Below, piece by piece: positions 60,460 to 64,000 of a stretch of DNA of 64,000 nucleotides (position 1 is its first letter; every line of letters starts with the position of its first letter). This stretch comes from Nocardia vinacea NBRC 16497. GTDB taxonomy: Bacteria; Actinomycetota; Actinomycetes; Mycobacteriales; Mycobacteriaceae. The position numbers and the translations under genes are program-made. The notes under the pieces were generated by a model that saw only the letters and a program-made list of their open reading frames with translations, made no database searches and was not told where the DNA came from. The stretch spans positions 21,403 to 85,402 of the forward strand of contig NZ_BAGN01000076.1 in the NCBI RefSeq assembly GCF_000308835.1, given 5' to 3'.

Positions 60460-61143
60460 ATGAATTCGGCGACCCTGGCCTCGGCTCCCGGATCCGGCGC
60501 AGCCCGCAGCGTCGGAGGCGGGCTGGTGCGCTGGGCGCGACGGCTGGTCGTTGGCACGATCGTGATGGGCACGGTGCTGGTCGGCGGCACGGCATTCCGG
60601 GTCTGGCAGGTCGCGCGAATCGACGACTACACCAAGGCCGACGCGATCGTCGTACTCGGCGCCGCGCAATACTCCGGCACCCCGTCGACGGTGTTCGAGG
60701 CGCGACTGGACCAGGCCTACAAACTGTTCAAGGCCGGTGTCGCACCAAGGGTGATCACCGTGGGCGGTAAGCAAGAGGGCGATCTGTACACCGAGGCCGC
60801 CTCCGGCAAGAACTATCTGGAAGAGCGCGGCATACCGAGCGACCGGATCCTCGCCGTGGAAACGGGTTCGGACACTTTGCGCAGCATCGAGGCCGTCGCG
60901 ACCGCCATGAGCGCCCGCGAGATGTCCTCGGCGGTGCTGGTCAGCGATCCGTGGCATTCGCTGCGCACCAGGACCATGGCGCGCGATGCCGGGCTGGAGG
61001 CCTGGACGGCGCCGACTCGGACCGGCCCCGCCGTCTACACCAGAGAGTCGCAGGCGCACGGAATCGCAAGGGAGACAGGCGCTTTGCTCTGGTATCAGCT
61101 CACACACTTCTCGTCGGACTTCAAATACTCAGCGGGACAGTGA
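60460..61143 (+). CDS. YdcF/SanA-like DUF218 membrane-anchored protein
   Basis: A 227-residue protein with one N-terminal membrane helix ('LVVGTIVMGTVLVGGTAFRV') and a DUF218 domain: 'ADAIVVLGAAQYSG', 'VITVGGKQEGD', 'AVETGSDTLRSIEAV' and 'VLVSDPWHSLRT'. The family (SanA, YdcF, ElyC) is linked to envelope integrity and polyprenyl-carrier metabolism in other bacteria. It ends 6 bp before dgt and is cotranscribed with it. Confidence 0.88.
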   Translation: MNSATLASAPGSGAARSVGGGLVRWARRLVVGTIVMGTVLVGGTAFRVWQVARIDDYTKADAIVVLGAAQYSGTPSTVFEARLDQAYKLFKAGVAPRVITVGGKQEGDLYTEAASGKNYLEERGIPSDRILAVETGSDTLRSIEAVATAMSAREMSSAVLVSDPWHSLRTRTMARDAGLEAWTAPTRTGPAVYTRESQAHGIARETGALLWYQLTHFSSDFKYSAGQ

Positions 61144-61149
61144 GATTCG

Positions 61150-62391
61150 ATGTATACCGAGCACGACCGCGAGCGAATGGTGGTGGAGGGAGCCAAAACC
61201 GCCGGACTCGGCCCGCCGCGCAGTGAATTCGAAACCGGTCACCGTACCGAATTCGCCCGCGACCGCGCTCGCGTGCTGCATTCCGCGGCCCTGCGCAGAC
61301 TCGCCGACAAAACCCAGGTCATGGGGCCGCGTGATGGTGACACCCCGCGCACACGCTTGACCCATTCGATCGAAGTGGCCCAGATCGGGCGCAGCATCGC
61401 CGACGGTCTCGGCTGTGATCCGGATCTGGTCGATCTGGCCGGATTGGCGCACGATATCGGCCATCCGCCCTATGGCCACAATGGCGAGAAGGCCCTCGAT
61501 CTCTTCGCCGACGCGTACGGCGGGTTCGAGGGCAATGCGCAGAATTTGCGTATCCTCACCCGGCTGGAACCGAAGGTTCTGGATGCGGACGGCACGAGCG
61601 CGGGTTTGAATCTCACGCGCGCCGCGCTCGACGCTGCCATCAAATACCCTTGGGGCAGAACAGGTTCGGGCACCAAGTTCGGTGCCTACGATATCGATCT
61701 GGATCGGCTGGAATGGGTGCGCAAGGATGCGCCGGATCGCCGCAAGAGCCTCGAATGCCAGATCATGGACTGGTCCGACGATGTCGCGTACTCGGTGCAC
61801 GATGTGGAGGACGGCGTAATCGCGGGGCGCATCGAATTGCGGGCGCTCGCCGATCCGTCCGAACAGGCGGCACTGGCCGAACTCGGACACGGCCAACACC
61901 CCACGCTTTCGGTGGACGACCTGATCGGTGCCGCCCAGCGGCTCTCCGAACTGCCGGTGGTGGCCGAAGCCGCCTGCTACGACGGCACCCTCGCCAGTTC
62001 GGTCGCGTTGAAGCGCCTCACGAGTGAACTGGTCGGCCGGTTCGCCACGGCTGCGATCATGGCCACGCGGGAGGTCGCCGGGCGCTCGGTGGTGTCCCGC
62101 TATGCCGCGGATCTCGAGGTTCCGCCAGTCGTCGCCGCCGAGGTCGCGATGCTCAAAACCGTCGCCCTGCGCTACGTCATGTCCGATCTCGTGCACAAGC
62201 AGCGTCAGGCTGTGCAGCGCGAGCGGATTCAGGCGGTCGCGAACCGACTGCTGGCGACGGCACCGTACGGGCTGGACCCGCTGCTGCTTCCGTGGTGGCA
62301 CGCCGCGACCGACGACACCGCGCGAGTCCGGGTAATCGTCGACCAGATCGCGTCCTATACCGAGAGTCGGCTGGAGCGGGTAGCCGCGTGA
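61150..62391 (+). CDS. dgt: Deoxyguanosinetriphosphate triphosphohydrolase-like protein
   Basis: A 413-residue HD-domain protein. '[17 protein letters not shown]' holds the first His and '[19 protein letters not shown]' the HD pair and substrate loop. '[20 protein letters not shown]' adds the last Asp of the site. It hydrolyses dNTPs to nucleoside and triphosphate. The dgt-dnaG order matches Rv2344c-Rv2343c, suggesting coordination of dNTP pools with primer synthesis. Confidence 0.93.
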   Translation: MYTEHDRERMVVEGAKTAGLGPPRSEFETGHRTEFARDRARVLHSAALRRLADKTQVMGPRDGDTPRTRLTHSIEVAQIGRSIADGLGCDPDLVDLAGLAHDIGHPPYGHNGEKALDLFADAYGGFEGNAQNLRILTRLEPKVLDADGTSAGLNLTRAALDAAIKYPWGRTGSGTKFGAYDIDLDRLEWVRKDAPDRRKSLECQIMDWSDDVAYSVHDVEDGVIAGRIELRALADPSEQAALAELGHGQHPTLSVDDLIGAAQRLSELPVVAEAACYDGTLASSVALKRLTSELVGRFATAAIMATREVAGRSVVSRYAADLEVPPVVAAEVAMLKTVALRYVMSDLVHKQRQAVQRERIQAVANRLLATAPYGLDPLLLPWWHAATDDTARVRVIVDQIASYTESRLERVAA

Positions 62392-62424
62392 CCAGCCGCT
62401 GGGCGTGTCGAGGCCGGACTAGCC

Positions 62425-62430
62425 TAGACT
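62425..62430 (+). promoter_or_regulatory. Candidate −10 for leaderless dnaG transcript
   Basis: TAGACT ends 7 nt before the dnaG GTG. This matches the consensus and would start the mRNA at the GTG itself. No purine-rich ribosome-binding site precedes the GTG, which supports leaderless expression in addition to read-through from dgt. Confidence 0.45.
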
Positions 62431-62437
62431 GACCGCC

Positions 62438-64000
62438 GTGGCCGGACGACTCCCAGATCGCGATATCGCGGCAATACGCGAACGCGTCCGGATCGAGGAT
62501 GTAGTGGGGGAGTACGTCGCGCTGAAGCGGGCAGGCGCGGACTCCATGAAGGGCCTGTGCCCGTTCCACGACGAGAAGTCGCCGTCGTTCCATGTTCGGC
62601 CCAACCACGGCCTGTACCACTGCTTCGGCTGCGGTGAGGGCGGTGACGTCTTCGCCTTTCTGCAGAAGGTCGAGCACGTCGGCTTCGTCGAGGCGGTCGA
62701 GCAGCTCGCCGATCGGATCGGCTACCAGATCAACTACGAGGGCGGCGGCACCTCGGTGCAGCGTGACCGCGGCACCAGGGCCAGGTTGGTCGCCGCCAAT
62801 GCCGCCGCACACGAGTTCTACATGGCCAAACTGCGCGAGCCCGACGCCGAGGTGGCGCGCAAGTATTTGACCGACCGCAACTTCGACGGCAATGCCGCCC
62901 AGCAATTCGGCTGCGGCTACGCCCCCGCGGGCTGGGACGCGCTCACGAAGCATCTGCTGCGCAAGGGCTTCGACTTCAAGGAACTCGAGGCGGCCGGGCT
63001 GTCGCGGCAGGGGCAGCGCGGCCCGATCGACCGCTTCCACCGGCGGCTGCTGTGGCCGATCCGCAATCTCGGCGGTGACGTCATCGGCTTCGGTGCGCGC
63101 AAGCTCTTCGACGACGACACCATGCCCGGCAAGTACATCAATACGCCGGAAACCCTGCTGTACAAGAAGTCTCAGGTCCTCTTCGGCCTGGACCACGCCA
63201 AGCGCGAGATCGCCAAGGGCCACCAGGCGGTGGTGGTCGAGGGCTACACCGACGTCATGGCCATGCACCTGGCCGGAGTGAAAACCGCCGTCGCCTCCTG
63301 CGGCACCGCCTTCGGTGACGAACATCTCGCCCTGTTGCGCCGACTGCTCATGGACGACAACTTCTGGCGCGGCGAAATCATCTACACCTTCGACGGTGAC
63401 GCGGCCGGACAGGCGGCGGCGCTGAAAGCCTTTGCGGGCGACCAGAAGTTGGCCGGGCAGACCTACATCGCCATCGCGCCCGACGGCCAGGATCCGTGCG
63501 AACTGCGCCAGCATTCCGGCGACGGCGCCGTGCGTGACCTGGTGGCCCGGCGAACCCCGTTGTACGAGTTCGTGATTCGCGGCCTACTCGCCGACCACAA
63601 CCTGGACACCGCCGAGGGACAGGTGGAGGCGCTGCGCCGCGCCGTGCCGGTGGTGGCGCAGATCAAGGACAACGCGCTGCGCAAGGCATACGCGACCAAG
63701 CTCGCGGGCTGGGTCGGTTGGGACGATATCCAGACCGTGGTGCGGCGGGTCGGTGAGGAAGCCAAGCGCAATCGCAACGGTGGGCGTCCGAGCGGACGTG
63801 GCCCGGTAGCAGGCACGCAACAGCCCAGCGCGGTCGTCGCCGAACATCCCGCCGCGCGCCCGAACCCGAACGACCCGACGCTGCTGCCGCAACGGCAAGC
63901 GCTCGGTGCCGCACTGCAGTATCCGGCGATGGCCGGTGCGGTTTTCGATTCGATCGAGACCGAGGCCTTCACCCATCCGGCCTACGCGGCTGTCCGGGCC
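62438..64000 (+). CDS. dnaG: DNA primase DnaG, 3' end outside window
   Basis: 521 codons from a GTG, open to the right edge. The CHC2 zinc domain has C41, H44, C62 and C65. The RNA polymerase domain contains the Toprim motifs 'VVVEGYTDVMAMH' and 'FDGDAAGQAA'. A linker rich in Arg/Asn/Pro (about 445-485) leads to the start of the DnaB-binding C-terminal domain ('RQALGAALQYPAMAG'). It makes RNA primers for replication. About 120 residues are missing compared with a typical primase. Confidence 0.96.
   Translation, partial: MAGRLPDRDIAAIRERVRIEDVVGEYVALKRAGADSMKGLCPFHDEKSPSFHVRPNHGLYHCFGCGEGGDVFAFLQKVEHVGFVEAVEQLADRIGYQINYEGGGTSVQRDRGTRARLVAANAAAHEFYMAKLREPDAEVARKYLTDRNFDGNAAQQFGCGYAPAGWDALTKHLLRKGFDFKELEAAGLSRQGQRGPIDRFHRRLLWPIRNLGGDVIGFGARKLFDDDTMPGKYINTPETLLYKKSQVLFGLDHAKREIAKGHQAVVVEGYTDVMAMHLAGVKTAVASCGTAFGDEHLALLRRLLMDDNFWRGEIIYTFDGDAAGQAAALKAFAGDQKLAGQTYIAIAPDGQDPCELRQHSGDGAVRDLVARRTPLYEFVIRGLLADHNLDTAEGQVEALRRAVPVVAQIKDNALRKAYATKLAGWVGWDDIQTVVRRVGEEAKRNRNGGRPSGRGPVAGTQQPSAVVAEHPAARPNPNDPTLLPQRQALGAALQYPAMAGAVFDSIETEAFTHPAYAAVRA

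Noticed and set aside
1..64000. CRISPR arrays, tRNA or rRNA genes, prophage, complete insertion sequences
   Set aside because: No regularly spaced repeats, cloverleaf sequence, integrase, structural phage gene or transposase was seen on either strand.

Overview
The window is high-GC actinobacterial chromosome, most likely from Nocardia or a close mycolic-acid relative. GTG and TTG starts, GTGA/ATGA overlaps and abundant TetR-type regulators fit this. The housekeeping gene order parallels the Mycobacterium tuberculosis block from nirA-cysH-ferrochelatase through hemN, hrcA-dnaJ2-rsmE, phoH-ybeY-CBS protein-era, amidase, recO-uppS, smtB-zur-glyS, to dgt-dnaG. Between these conserved islands lie accessory genes, mostly small regulator/enzyme pairs. 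No tRNA, rRNA, CRISPR array, complete insertion sequence or prophage is visible.

Layout. 1-5.6 kb: a catabolic-looking region with a truncated extradiol dioxygenase and divergent TetR gene, then an oxidoreductase operon (SnoaL-like, CrtI-like flavoprotein, FAD/2Fe-2S reductase) opposite a PadR gene. 5.6-10.1 kb: a PP2C phosphatase converging on a very large M48-type membrane protease and its small partner gene. 10.3-16.3 kb: a sulfate-assimilation operon on the minus strand (sulfite reductase, cysH, cysD, cysN, sirohydrochlorin chelatase), headed by a previously unmarked 30-codon ORF rich in Cys codons that looks like a leaderless cysteine-sensing leader. 16.4-20.4 kb: SgcJ-like protein, hemW with an IS605-end-like hairpin in front, a 71-residue orphan and a secreted hydrolase. 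20.6-23.7 kb: hrcA-dnaJ-rsmE. 23.6-29.7 kb: membrane protein, ferritin-like hydrolase/TetR pair, zinc-ribbon protein, MFS/LysR pair.

29.8-34.2 kb is the phoH-ybeY-CBS-cytidine-deaminase-like-era operon, followed by about 630 bp of decayed sequence, an amidase, a hydrolase/TetR operon with a perfect 21-bp operator, and a VanX-like lipoprotein. 39.0-41.2 kb: recO, uppS and an Rv2360c-like gene. 41.3-45.3 kb: an ABC-2 exporter with a NarL-type two-component system, separated by a six-copy heptamer repeat. 45.4-48.3 kb: TetR/membrane protein pair and a lipoprotein. 48.4-50.8 kb: smtB-zur opposite glyS. 50.9-60.4 kb: accessory enzymes including a TenA-like protein, a PapA5-like acyltransferase, a MarR/F420-type oxidoreductase pair, a membrane molybdoenzyme, a TPM-domain protein, an MBL-fold hydrolase and an imine-reductase-like enzyme. 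60.5-64.0 kb: YdcF-like protein, dgt and dnaG, which runs off the window.

The strongest unusual signals are the polycysteine leader before sulfite reductase, the IS200/IS605-type terminal hairpin before hemW, an alpha/beta hydrolase with tyrosine at the expected catalytic-histidine position, the 955-residue protease, and several near-perfect operators between divergent genes.
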